A stretch of DNA of 62,170 bases, taken from assembly GCA_031278605.1 (NCBI GenBank), contig JAITKB010000118.1, forward strand, positions 1-62,170, written 5' to 3'. This document shows, one piece after another, positions 45,087-53,494 of this stretch. Position 1 is the first letter of the stretch, and each line of letters starts with the position of its first letter. Below the pieces are notes generated by a model that saw nothing but the letters and a program-made list of their open reading frames with translations, was not told where the DNA came from and did not search any database. This DNA comes from Tannerellaceae bacterium (GTDB lineage: Bacteria > Bacteroidota > Bacteroidia > Bacteroidales > Tannerellaceae). The position numbers and the translations under genes were made by a program.

Positions 45087-46685
45087 ATGAAAACATGCTA
45101 TAAATGGAGTTTCTTGGCGGTCGCCTCCTTGATGCTGACCGCTTGCTTCAACCTGGACGAAGAGGTGTATTCGGAAGTAACCGAATCCACCTTCATCCCA
45201 ACGGAAAAAGATGTGGCCGCTCTTTTGGCCAGCGCCTATTCCCCCTTGACCTACATCATGAACTGGCAGGGATATTTTGATTTGCAGGAGGAGCCCGGCG
45301 ACTGCATTATCACGCCTACGCGCCCCAACGGATGGGACGACGGCGGCACCTACCGGCGCATGCATCAGCATCTCTGGACTACCGAAGAATGGCAGCCGCA
45401 AAATACCTACGAAACGGCCTACTCCGGCATCAACAGCGCCAACCGTGTGCTCGACCAGGTGAAGGCCGAGGTCTTGCCTACCGGAGAGCTGAAAGACGCC
45501 ACCGTGGCCGAGCTTCGCGCCATACGCGCCTTTTGGTATGCCATCTTGTTGGATACGCACGGCAATGTACCTTTGGTGACGGCCTTTACCGACGAAATCC
45601 CCCAGCAGGCAACCAGGCAGCAGGTCTATGATTTCGTGGTAAGCGAAATAACGGAGGTGCTCCCTGCGCTGCGGGAGGAGGTGAATACGGAAACCTACGG
45701 TCGCATGAACCGCTGGGCGGCCTGGATGCTTCTGGCCAGGGTTTACCTCAATGCCGGGGTCTATACCGGTACGCCGCAATGGGAAAAGGCGCTCGAAGCA
45801 GCCGAGCAGGTGATTGCCTCCGGGCATTATGAACTCTCGGCCGACTTCTCCGATAATTTCAAGGCGGCGGTGGATTATACGAACAAGGAGTTCATCTTTG
45901 CCGTTCCCTACGACAAAACCTATGCGGGTTGCGCCCAACATGCCAAGTGGTATCCGCCCATTTCGCGTTTCCACTTCGGTTCATCCTTCCAGTGCTGGGG
46001 CGGCTCGTGCGCCAATCCGCAGTTTATCGACGCTTACCAGACGGGCGATAAGCGGTTGGAGAAAACCTGGCTGATGGGGCCGAGGTACAACTACAACAAC
46101 CCCACCGAACTGGTTTGGACCTGCGAGAACTACCTGCCTTCGCTCACCTGCACGAAAGACGGACAGGATTTCACCAGCATCGACTACGGATACCGGGTGG
46201 GCAAATACGAGTTCGACAACACGGCGACGTTTAATTGGGGACACGACTTTCCCTTCTTCCGTTATGCGGAAACGCTCATGATCAAGGCCGAAGCCCTGCT
46301 GCGTCTGGGAAGGGACGAAGACGAAGCCGCCCGGTTGGTGTCGCAGATTCGCGCCCGTGTGTACGACGATGCGGCCCTGGCTACCGTGACCCCGGCGCAG
46401 CTCCGGGCCGACACGAAGATCCGCTACGGCACGCTCGACTGGGATAATAACATCGACAACCCCGGCGACCAGACGCCCGTGTATCTCGGAGGTCTCTACG
46501 ATGAGTGGGGATGGGAATTTGCCTGCGAAGCGCAGCGACGCATACACATGATACGTTTCGGGACCTATTCCGCGAAAAACTGGTTCAACCACCCGGCCAT
46601 AGCCGATGGACATACGGCCTTGTTTCCCATCCCGCTGACCGAATTGCAGAACAATTCCAACCTGAAGCAAAATCCCGGCTATTGA
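45087..46685 (+). CDS. SusD/RagB-like surface glycan-binding lipoprotein
   Basis: 532 residues. The lipoprotein signal is MKTCYKWSFLAVASLMLTAC, with Cys near 20, then FNLDEEVYSEVTEST. SusD blocks include ETAYSGINSANRVLDQVKAE, LRAIRAFWYAILLDTHGNVPLV, RWAAWMLLARVYLNAGVYTG and the C-terminal CEAQRRIHMIRFGTYSAKNW ... FPIPLTELQNNSNLKQNPGY. It forms the lid of the SusC upstream. It ends one base before the GH127 start, so the three genes are one transcript. Confidence 0.95.
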   Translation: MKTCYKWSFLAVASLMLTACFNLDEEVYSEVTESTFIPTEKDVAALLASAYSPLTYIMNWQGYFDLQEEPGDCIITPTRPNGWDDGGTYRRMHQHLWTTEEWQPQNTYETAYSGINSANRVLDQVKAEVLPTGELKDATVAELRAIRAFWYAILLDTHGNVPLVTAFTDEIPQQATRQQVYDFVVSEITEVLPALREEVNTETYGRMNRWAAWMLLARVYLNAGVYTGTPQWEKALEAAEQVIASGHYELSADFSDNFKAAVDYTNKEFIFAVPYDKTYAGCAQHAKWYPPISRFHFGSSFQCWGGSCANPQFIDAYQTGDKRLEKTWLMGPRYNYNNPTELVWTCENYLPSLTCTKDGQDFTSIDYGYRVGKYEFDNTATFNWGHDFPFFRYAETLMIKAEALLRLGRDEDEAARLVSQIRARVYDDAALATVTPAQLRADTKIRYGTLDWDNNIDNPGDQTPVYLGGLYDEWGWEFACEAQRRIHMIRFGTYSAKNWFNHPAIADGHTALFPIPLTELQNNSNLKQNPGY

Positions 46686-46686
46686 T

Positions 46687-49122
46687 ATGAGGATACCAAG
46701 TATAAACATAGTTGCAAAGGTGGCCGCAGGCTTGCTGTTGTTTTTCGCCTGTAAGTCCCCGGGGGATTCTCCGGAGCTGACCGACGCCATTCTTCCGGTG
46801 TCTTTTACCCAGGTGCACCTTACCGACAGTTTCTGGTTGCCGCGCATGGAGGTCAACCGGACGGTTTCGATACCTTCGGCCTTCCATCAGTGCGAAATCA
46901 ACGGACGGTTTGACAATTTTGCCTTGGCTGCGGGGCTTATCCAGGGGGAACATCGGGGGGATTATCCCTTTGACGATACCGATCCGTACAAGATTATCGA
47001 AGGCGCCTCCTATTCCCTGGCGGTGACCTACGATGCGCTACTGGATGCTTACCTGGACAGTGTGATCACCCTCATTGCCGCTGCCCAGGAGCCGAACGGC
47101 TATCTCACGACCTGCGTTACGAATCGCGCCGAACGCCTTGCGGGATGGTGGGGGAAGGAGCCTTGGGAGAAGCTCAACAGTCATGAGCTGTACAACAGCG
47201 GACACCTTTACGAAGCAGCCGTTGCGCATTACCAGGCAACGGGCAAACGTTCGCTTTTGGATGTTGCGATTCGGAATGCCGACCTGGTGTGCCGGGTTTT
47301 CGGTCCCGAAGAGGGGCAGAAGCACGTCCCGAGCGGACATCCCATCATTGAAATGGCGCTGGCCAAGTTATATCAGGTGACGGGCGATGAAAAATACCTG
47401 CAGGAAGCCCGTTATTTCGTGGAAGAAACCGGACGGGGCACCGACGGGCATCGCCTCAGTGCGTATAGCCAGGATCACAAACCCATCCTGGAGCAGGACG
47501 AAATTCTGGGTCATGCCGTACGTGCGGGATACCTTTATTCGGGTGTGGTAGACGTGGCAACCCTGATGCACGACACGGCCTATTTCCGGGCCGTGGAGCG
47601 CATCTGGAACAATATGGCAAATAAAAAACTCTATATTACGGGAGGCATAGGCTCGCGTTCTCAGGGCGAAGGGTTTGGTCCGGAGTACGAGTTGCATAAT
47701 CACAACGCGTATTGCGAGACCTGTGCCTCCATTGCCAACGTCTACTGGAACCAGCGCATGTTTCTGGCAACGGGGGATGCCCGCTATGCCGATTTGCTGG
47801 AGCGTGCGCTTTACAACGGCGTGATTTCGGGCGTATCGCTTGGGGGGGATCGTTTTTTCTACGACAACCCCTTAGCCTCGGACGGACACGAAGAGCGGCA
47901 GGAGTGGTTCGGATGCGCCTGTTGTCCGGGGAATATCACCCGCTTCATGGCTTCCGTCCCCAAATACATGTACGCCACCCGCGAGCGGAGTTTGTACGTC
48001 AACCTTTACGCTTCCGGTCATAGCGAGATGGAGGTGGGGGGCGTTCCTTTGGAGTTGATTCAGGACACGCAATATCCCTGGGACGGGCAGGTGCGTTTCA
48101 CGGTCAATCCTTCCTCGGCGGCAACCTTTACGCTGCGGTTGCGCATCCCCGGTTGGGCCACGGATACGCCGGTTGCGGGGAGCGATCTTTATACGTTTGC
48201 TTCCGGGCTGAAAACTTCCCTGACGGTTTCCGTTAACGGAGAAGAGATGCGTCCGCCGGTTGGCAACGGCTATCTGCTCCTCGACCGCGCCTGGGAGCCG
48301 GGCGACGAGGTGCTTTTGTCGCTTCCCATGGAGCCGCGCTACATCCGGGCGCATGACCGGGTAGCGGCCGACGAAGGCTTGCATGCCCTTCAGCGAGGTC
48401 CCATCGTGTATTGCCTTGAGGGGATTGATCAGCAGGATCACCAGGTATTCAATAAATACCTCTCCGAGGATGTAACGCCCTTGTATGCCTTTGAGCCTTT
48501 GAAGCTGAACGGCATAGTGGAGCTTTTCGCTTCCGGCGGGGAGGTGTCGCGTGACTTGGACGGGGAGCTTCTTGAGCGCGAGGCGCTCCTCTCGGCTGTT
48601 CCCTATGCGGTGTGGAACAACCGGGGGAAGGGCGAAATGACGGTATGGATTCCCGGCTCGGCGGCGGCGGCGCGTCCTGTGCCGAAGGAAACGATCGCTT
48701 CGCGTGCGGCGGTGTATGTGCTGGGGGAGGGGAGAGACGAACAGGTCTTTGCCGTTACCGATCACTGGGAGCCGAAACATTCGGGGGATCTTTCCAGGCC
48801 TTATCTTTCCCTGTGGCGGGGCAGGGAGGAAGAACGGATCATCGAATACCGCTTCGAGCAGGCGGAAATGCTGCGGGGGATGGAGGTTTATTTCGTGGAG
48901 TTTGACCATTACGATGGCGACTACCGTTTGCCGCTTGCCTGGAAATTACAGTACCTGGACGGCGGGGTCTGGACGGACGCGGAGGCTTCGGCCTATGAAT
49001 GTGAGAAAGACCGTTACAATGTCGTTGATTTCTCCCCGCCGCTTTTGACCACGGCCCTTCGCATGTCGGTTCGCCTTGTAGAGGGCGCCTCGGGAGGCAT
49101 TCATGAGTGTAAGTTCTATTGA
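46687..49122 (+). CDS. beta-L-arabinofuranosidase, GH127, lipoprotein
   Basis: 811 residues. An N-terminal lipoprotein-type signal ends FFAC (Cys22). The catalytic (alpha/alpha)6 barrel runs from about 40 to 440, followed by beta-sandwich domains. Active-site residues known from the Bifidobacterium enzyme HypBA1 are all present at consistent spacing: Glu328 (acid/base, in GEGFG), Glu344 and Cys346 (in YCETC), and Cys410, Cys412 and Cys413 (in FGCACCPGN); these bind Zn, with Cys412 the nucleophile. The family releases beta-L-arabinofuranose, as in hydroxyproline-linked arabinans of extensin or rhamnogalacturonan-II side chains. Genes directly upstream encode SusC and SusD. Confidence 0.92.
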   Translation: MRIPSINIVAKVAAGLLLFFACKSPGDSPELTDAILPVSFTQVHLTDSFWLPRMEVNRTVSIPSAFHQCEINGRFDNFALAAGLIQGEHRGDYPFDDTDPYKIIEGASYSLAVTYDALLDAYLDSVITLIAAAQEPNGYLTTCVTNRAERLAGWWGKEPWEKLNSHELYNSGHLYEAAVAHYQATGKRSLLDVAIRNADLVCRVFGPEEGQKHVPSGHPIIEMALAKLYQVTGDEKYLQEARYFVEETGRGTDGHRLSAYSQDHKPILEQDEILGHAVRAGYLYSGVVDVATLMHDTAYFRAVERIWNNMANKKLYITGGIGSRSQGEGFGPEYELHNHNAYCETCASIANVYWNQRMFLATGDARYADLLERALYNGVISGVSLGGDRFFYDNPLASDGHEERQEWFGCACCPGNITRFMASVPKYMYATRERSLYVNLYASGHSEMEVGGVPLELIQDTQYPWDGQVRFTVNPSSAATFTLRLRIPGWATDTPVAGSDLYTFASGLKTSLTVSVNGEEMRPPVGNGYLLLDRAWEPGDEVLLSLPMEPRYIRAHDRVAADEGLHALQRGPIVYCLEGIDQQDHQVFNKYLSEDVTPLYAFEPLKLNGIVELFASGGEVSRDLDGELLEREALLSAVPYAVWNNRGKGEMTVWIPGSAAAARPVPKETIASRAAVYVLGEGRDEQVFAVTDHWEPKHSGDLSRPYLSLWRGREEERIIEYRFEQAEMLRGMEVYFVEFDHYDGDYRLPLAWKLQYLDGGVWTDAEASAYECEKDRYNVVDFSPPLLTTALRMSVRLVEGASGGIHECKFY

Positions 49123-49160
49123 TCTTTTCATTCACATTTGACAACCCTGTATTAACCAAA

Positions 49161-49192
49161 GAGGCTGCCTGTCCGAAAGGAAGGCAGCCTCT
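49161..49192. terminator. shared terminator between GH127 and pfp (converging genes)
   Basis: Perfect 10-bp stem GAGGCTGCCT / AGGCAGCCTC with an 11-nt loop, midway between the two stop codons. A short U-run (TTTGG) follows on the minus strand. Confidence 0.75.
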
Positions 49193-49215
49193 GCTATGAG
49201 GGGAAACCGGGCGGG

Positions 49216-50862
49216 TCAAACGCCCTGTTCCAGTTGCAGCGTCCGGGTGGGCATGTCGCATACTTGGCTGGGGCCGAAGTACTGTATCGGTCCCGGGTAG
49301 AGGTAGGAGGTTTCCAGGGCCCAGGCGTCGCGTTGGGCGGCGAAGGCCTTAAAGGGGGCGCCGTTGAGGTCCACCAGGGCTTTTTGTATCACCGGTTTCA
49401 TTTCGCCGTCGCGCAATTCCATGTTCATCATCATGGTGATGGGGATTCCTCCGGCGATCCACTGCTCGGCGGGGGCTGTGGTATGGGCGACGGAGGCCAT
49501 ATAGCCGGTTTTTCCGGCGGCGATCAGGCAGGAGGCCGTGTAACCGAGCGAGTAACAATAGTCGGCGTCGTAGTTGGAGGGTGCGGCGCAACGTCCTTCG
49601 TAGCCGAAGAAGTGGTGCTGGGCGGCGAATTTCCCCTGGAAGATCTTTTCCTCTTTCCATTTGGCCAGTTTTTTACCCACCATTTCGGAGATCAGTTTTT
49701 CGGTTTCGATGAGCGATACCTGTACGTTGCCGTGGGGATCCCTGTCGAGGGTGAGTTGCCGGGCGACGCTTTCGGGCAGGCTGGCGAAGAGGTCGGAATT
49801 GTCTTTGGTCAGCTTGCTGATGACATAGGCACGTTGTTCGCTTTTTCGGATCATCTTAAATTCCGCATCGTGTTTCACCAGGAAATCGTTCAGTTCGGCA
49901 ATGAGTCGTTTCATGGCGGGGATGAATTCGATCAGGCCTTCCGGGATGAGTACCGTGCCGAAGTTGTCTCCCCCAAGGGCGCGTTGGTTCACCACGGTGG
50001 CGATTTGCGTTACGACCTCGTCGAGGGAGAGGTTTCGGGCTTCTACTTCTTCGGATATGATGCAGACATTGGGTTGTGTTTGCAGGGCACATTCCAGGGC
50101 GATGTGCGAGGCGGAGCGTCCCATGAGTTTGATGAAGTGCCAGTACTTCCGGGCCGAATTGCAGTCGCGTTCGATGTTGCCGATCACCTCGGAGTAGACC
50201 TTGCAGGCGGTATCGAAGCCGAAGGAGGTTTCGATCTGTTCGTTTTTCAGGTCGCCGTCGATGGTTTTCGGGCATCCGATGACCTGCACTCCGGCGTTGA
50301 TCTGCTTATAATACTCGGCGAGTACGCAGGCATTGGTATTGGAATCGTCGCCTCCGATGATGACTAAGGCCGTGACGTGGAGTTGCTTCAGTATTTCGAG
50401 GCCTTTGTCAAACTGCTCCGGCTTTTCCAGCTTGGTGCGTCCGGAGCCGATGATGTCGAACCCTCCGGTGTTGCGGTATTCGTCGATGACCTCGGCCGTC
50501 AGTTCCCTGTACTGGTGGGCGACTAATCCTCCGGGGCCGAGGATGAATCCATACAGGCGGGAGTCGGGGTGCAGGGCTTTGATCCCGTCAAAAAGTCCGG
50601 CGATCACGTTATGTCCTCCGGGGGCTTGTCCTCCGGAGAGGATGACGCCGACGTGGAGGGGGGGCGTCGATTTTTTCTCGTTGGATTTCTCCAGGGTGAT
50701 CACCGGCGTCCCGTAGGTATGGGGGAAACGCGCACGGATTTCCTGCTGGTCGGCCACGGACTGGGTATAGGCTCCTTCCACGGCTTTGACGGCTCCGGTC
50801 AATGCGGCGGGCAGTTTCGGTTGGTAGGCGGCGCGGGCTGTTTGCAAGGCGCTTTTTGTCAT
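49216..50862 (-). CDS. pfp: pyrophosphate--fructose 6-phosphate 1-phosphotransferase
   Basis: 548 residues from the ATG at 50862 ([18 protein letters not shown]), the usual length in Bacteroides; the upstream in-frame Met residues add a tail not seen in the family. It phosphorylates fructose 6-phosphate with PPi in a reversible step. It is the long, plant-beta-like type: [30 protein letters not shown], and [13 protein letters not shown] (instead of GGDG) and the Lys in [11 protein letters not shown] mark PPi rather than ATP use. [17 protein letters not shown] and [17 protein letters not shown] are further family blocks. With ppdK at 55.6 kb it points to a PPi-linked glycolysis. Confidence 0.95.
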   Translation of the reverse strand: MTKSALQTARAAYQPKLPAALTGAVKAVEGAYTQSVADQQEIRARFPHTYGTPVITLEKSNEKKSTPPLHVGVILSGGQAPGGHNVIAGLFDGIKALHPDSRLYGFILGPGGLVAHQYRELTAEVIDEYRNTGGFDIIGSGRTKLEKPEQFDKGLEILKQLHVTALVIIGGDDSNTNACVLAEYYKQINAGVQVIGCPKTIDGDLKNEQIETSFGFDTACKVYSEVIGNIERDCNSARKYWHFIKLMGRSASHIALECALQTQPNVCIISEEVEARNLSLDEVVTQIATVVNQRALGGDNFGTVLIPEGLIEFIPAMKRLIAELNDFLVKHDAEFKMIRKSEQRAYVISKLTKDNSDLFASLPESVARQLTLDRDPHGNVQVSLIETEKLISEMVGKKLAKWKEEKIFQGKFAAQHHFFGYEGRCAAPSNYDADYCYSLGYTASCLIAAGKTGYMASVAHTTAPAEQWIAGGIPITMMMNMELRDGEMKPVIQKALVDLNGAPFKAFAAQRDAWALETSYLYPGPIQYFGPSQVCDMPTRTLQLEQGV

Positions 50863-50981
50863 TTCTGTTCGGATCATTTGATTTTCGGATTGATTGATTG
50901 GTTCATACATATTGGTAATTCAAAAACGAGCGCTAATGTAGGCACAATGCCTCATATGGACAAATGTCGCGGGGGGTGTCC

Positions 50982-51791
50982 TCAGAGGCTTTCCGCCGGG
51001 AGGCTTTCCGTGGGGAGATCTTCTTCCCCGTTGCGGAACCGCCCGGGATGGAATTTCGGATTGCGTCGGGTGTAGATCGTCTCGTACTGACGGATATAGG
51101 AGTTGACAAAGCGAATCAGCTCCGAGAGGGTTTCGATCGTTTCGGGGTCTTTCTCCGCCTGCATTTCGTTGATGCGGTATACCACGTTGACGGCCTGTGC
51201 CAGATTGTCGAAGCTACGGTCTGTTTCTTTCCTCAGGTTGTAAAGCGTGCCGATGAGTTTCTCTTCTTCTTCGTTGCAGGCCCGGTTGGTGTATCGCAGG
51301 ATAAAGTTCTCGTTGTCTTGCTTGAAACGTTCCACGGCCTGGCCGACGCCCACCAGTGAGACGAGGGCGGCGTACCTGGGCAGCTCCAGGTCCTGCACCA
51401 GACTGCGTATCATGGCGGAGGCTTCGGTCATGGGTGCGCGGTAGATGCCGGGATAATTTGCCAGCACGCGCAGCAGCTCTTTGGCGGCGGGTTTCACGGC
51501 GGGGGTGCTGTTGTAGGCGGCGGCCTCGACAAAGAGCTTCAGTCCCACGTAACTTCTCCTGCGTTCCGCGTGCGCTTCCCTCACGAGCCTCGTATCGTAT
51601 TGCCGCACATAGCGTTTGTAGATGATGTTCTCCCGCGAGAAGACCTCCTTGAAGAGGTTCCACGACGCCAGCAGCATGGATGGCAGTTGCACATTCCAGG
51701 TGATGTGCGTATAAATGATTTCGTAAAAGTCGAAATGTTCCGCATTGCGCAGCCTCCGCATGAAGGAGGTCCTGAATTTTATTTCTTTCAT
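50982..51791 (-). CDS. DUF6261 family protein (function unknown), second copy
   Basis: 269 residues from the ATG at 51791 (MKEIKFRTSFMRRLRNAEHFD); a longer frame adds nine weak residues. All alpha-helical, no signal peptide. It aligns by eye with the first DUF6261 protein at 13691-14548: LRNAEHFxFYEIIY, a middle LFVEAAAYNSTPAVKPAAKELLRVL helix pair, SLVQDLELPRY and LRKETDRSFDNLAQAVNVVYRI. It lacks the acidic C-terminal extension of that protein. A well-formed promoter lies 51 bp upstream, and beyond that eight 42-bp repeats. No function can be given. Confidence 0.8.
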   Translation of the reverse strand: MKEIKFRTSFMRRLRNAEHFDFYEIIYTHITWNVQLPSMLLASWNLFKEVFSRENIIYKRYVRQYDTRLVREAHAERRRSYVGLKLFVEAAAYNSTPAVKPAAKELLRVLANYPGIYRAPMTEASAMIRSLVQDLELPRYAALVSLVGVGQAVERFKQDNENFILRYTNRACNEEEEKLIGTLYNLRKETDRSFDNLAQAVNVVYRINEMQAEKDPETIETLSELIRFVNSYIRQYETIYTRRNPKFHPGRFRNGEEDLPTESLPAESL

Positions 51792-51842
51792 CCCAATACC
51801 CTTGTTGTTGATTCCCAATTTTTAGTTTCTCTGTTCACGCAG

Positions 51843-51873
51843 CAAAGATAGAAACTATTTTTTACTGGTGCAA
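51843..51873 (-). promoter_or_regulatory. promoter of the second DUF6261 gene
   Basis: On the minus strand, TTG (51871-51873), a 20-bp spacer, then TATCTTTG (51843-51850). A full match to the Bacteroidota -33/-7 promoter. The repeat array begins 26 bp upstream of it. Confidence 0.6.
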
Positions 51874-51898
51874 CCCCCGTGCCGTAAAATTTCATCCC

Positions 51899-52234
51899 GT
51901 ACGCTATTGGTGCGAGGTCCGTGTCGTCAACGCGGGGGTCGTACCGGTTTGGTTTGAGGTTGGAGTTCGGAACGCGGATGCCGCACCGGTTTGGTTTGAG
52001 GTTGGAGTTCGGAACGCGGATGCCGTACCAATTTGGTTGGAGGTTGGAGTTCGGAACACGGACCTCGTACTAATTTGGTTTGAGGTTGGAGTTTGGAACA
52101 CGGACCTCGTACCGGTTTGGTTTGAGGTTGGAGTTCGAAACACGAACCTCGCACCGGTTTGGTTTGAGGTTGGAGTTCGAAACACGGACCTCGCACCAAT
52201 TTGGTTTGAGGTTGAAGTTCACGGCACGGGACCC
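51899..52234. repeat. tandem array, eight units of 42 bp (seven clear, one degenerate)
   Basis: Units start at 51899 (degenerate), 51941, 51983, 52025, 52067, 52109, 52151 and 52193, exactly 42 bp apart. The constant part is TTTGGTTTGAGGTTGGAGTT; the first eight and last twelve bases vary. Units fall into two variant classes (GCGGATGCC versus ACGGACCTC ends). Unlike the other arrays there is no strong hairpin in the unit. Minus-strand frames give 14-residue repeats such as FRTPTSNQTG, but all frames are open for the same reason as in the 14.7-kb array, so I treat it as non-coding. It lies between the DUF6261 promoter and the argF' terminator. Confidence 0.92.
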
Positions 52235-52248
52235 GCACCACGATGGAC

Positions 52249-52276
52249 AAAAAAAAAAGGATCCGAAGATCCTTTC
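52249..52276 (-). terminator. terminator of argF'
   Basis: On the minus strand, AAAGGATC-TTCG-GATCCTTT with a UUCG-type tetraloop followed by a run of ten T. It lies 50 bp after the argF' stop. Confidence 0.92.
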
Positions 52277-52325
52277 TCTGTTTTTTTGCAAGACATTCCG
52301 GGAGGGTTAGTCCGGGAGAGGGTCT

Positions 52326-53303
52326 TCAGGACTGGGGGGGGCCTTCGTGCGCGTTGGCCGTTAAGAGTCTGCGCAGAACGGTCTGGGCGGAGATTTCGCG
52401 GTTGGCGGCTTCGGGAATGACGATGCTTCGGGGGCTTTCGATCACCTCGTCGCTCACAATCATGTTGCGGCGCACAGGCAGGCAATGCATGAAGTAAGCG
52501 TTGCGGGTGAGCGCCATGGCGGCGGCGTCCACCGTCCACCGACGGTCCATGCTCAACACCTTCCCGTAATGCGGATCACCATAGGCAGCCCAGTTCTTGG
52601 CATACACGAAGTCGGCCCCTTCAAACGCCTTGTTGCGGTCGTACTCCACGCGGGCCTTGCCCACAAAAGCGGGATCCAGCTCATACCCCTCGGGGTGGGT
52701 GATCACCAACTCATACCCCGCGGCGTTTATCCACTCGGCAAAGCTGTTCGGCACGGCCTGCGGCAACGCCTTGGGATGCGGCGCCCAGGTCATCACCACC
52801 TTGGGGCAGGCCGTTGGCTTGTATTCCTCGATGGTAATCAGGTCGGCAAAGCTCTGAAGGGGATGCCGCGTGGCCGCCTCCATGCTAAACACCGGACGAC
52901 CCGAATGTCGGATAAACTGCATCAGCACCTGCTCCCCATAGTCCTCTTCCTTACTCTCAAAACGGGCAAAGGAACGCAGGCCGATGAGGTCGCAATAACA
53001 CCCCATCACGGGAATGGCCTCCAGCAGGTGCTCGCTCTTGTCGCCGTTCATCACCACGCCGCGTTCGGTTTCCAGCTTCCATGCCCCCTGGTTGACGTCC
53101 AGCACCATTGTGTGCATACCCAGGTTCATCGCAGCCTTTTGTGTGCTCAGCCGGGTGCGGAGGCTGGAATCGAAAAAGACCATCAAAAGCGTCTTGTTCC
53201 GACCCAGGTCCGCCGAGGCAAAGCGGTTCTTCTTGATCGCAAAAGCTTCCTGTAAAGCCTCCCGGAGGTTCCCCAGGTCGTGCACGTTGGTAAAATTTCT
53301 CAT
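52326..53303 (-). CDS. argF': N-succinylornithine (or N-acetylornithine) carbamoyltransferase
   Basis: 325 residues. It carbamoylates an N-acylated ornithine in the arginine pathway that Bacteroidales use. The carbamoyl-phosphate loop is FFDSSLRTRLSTQKAA, followed by LDVNQGAWKLETERGVVMNGDK, GRPVFSMEAATRHPLQS, MTWAPHPKALPQAVPNSFAEW and FMHCLPVRRNM. Residue 90, known to decide between N-acetyl (Glu) and N-succinyl (Pro) substrates, is Ser here (GDKSEHLLEA). Ser at this place gave succinyl specificity when engineered into the acetyl enzyme, as I recall, so succinylornithine is more likely. It has its own strong terminator. Confidence 0.92.
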   Translation of the reverse strand: MRNFTNVHDLGNLREALQEAFAIKKNRFASADLGRNKTLLMVFFDSSLRTRLSTQKAAMNLGMHTMVLDVNQGAWKLETERGVVMNGDKSEHLLEAIPVMGCYCDLIGLRSFARFESKEEDYGEQVLMQFIRHSGRPVFSMEAATRHPLQSFADLITIEEYKPTACPKVVMTWAPHPKALPQAVPNSFAEWINAAGYELVITHPEGYELDPAFVGKARVEYDRNKAFEGADFVYAKNWAAYGDPHYGKVLSMDRRWTVDAAAMALTRNAYFMHCLPVRRNMIVSDEVIESPRSIVIPEAANREISAQTVLRRLLTANAHEGPPQS

Positions 53304-53494
53304 CTCGATCTTCTGTATTTAATTTTTAAAACGTGTGCAAGGTAAAAAGAATGGCGCGGCTGCGCAAGGGAAGGGCTATAAAGCAAGAGCGTCCGGACTT
53401 TCACAAGCCCGAACGCCGTTAACTACAACTTAATTTGTAAAGTTCTATTTTGATGATGCAAAAATACACGAAAAATTTAACCTCCAAAAAAAAA

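Noticed and set aside
51904..52310. Frames across the 51.9-kb array giving 14-residue repeats (FRTPTSNQTG type)
   Set aside because: Same explanation: period 42 leaves several frames open on both strands, with changes not concentrated at third positions.
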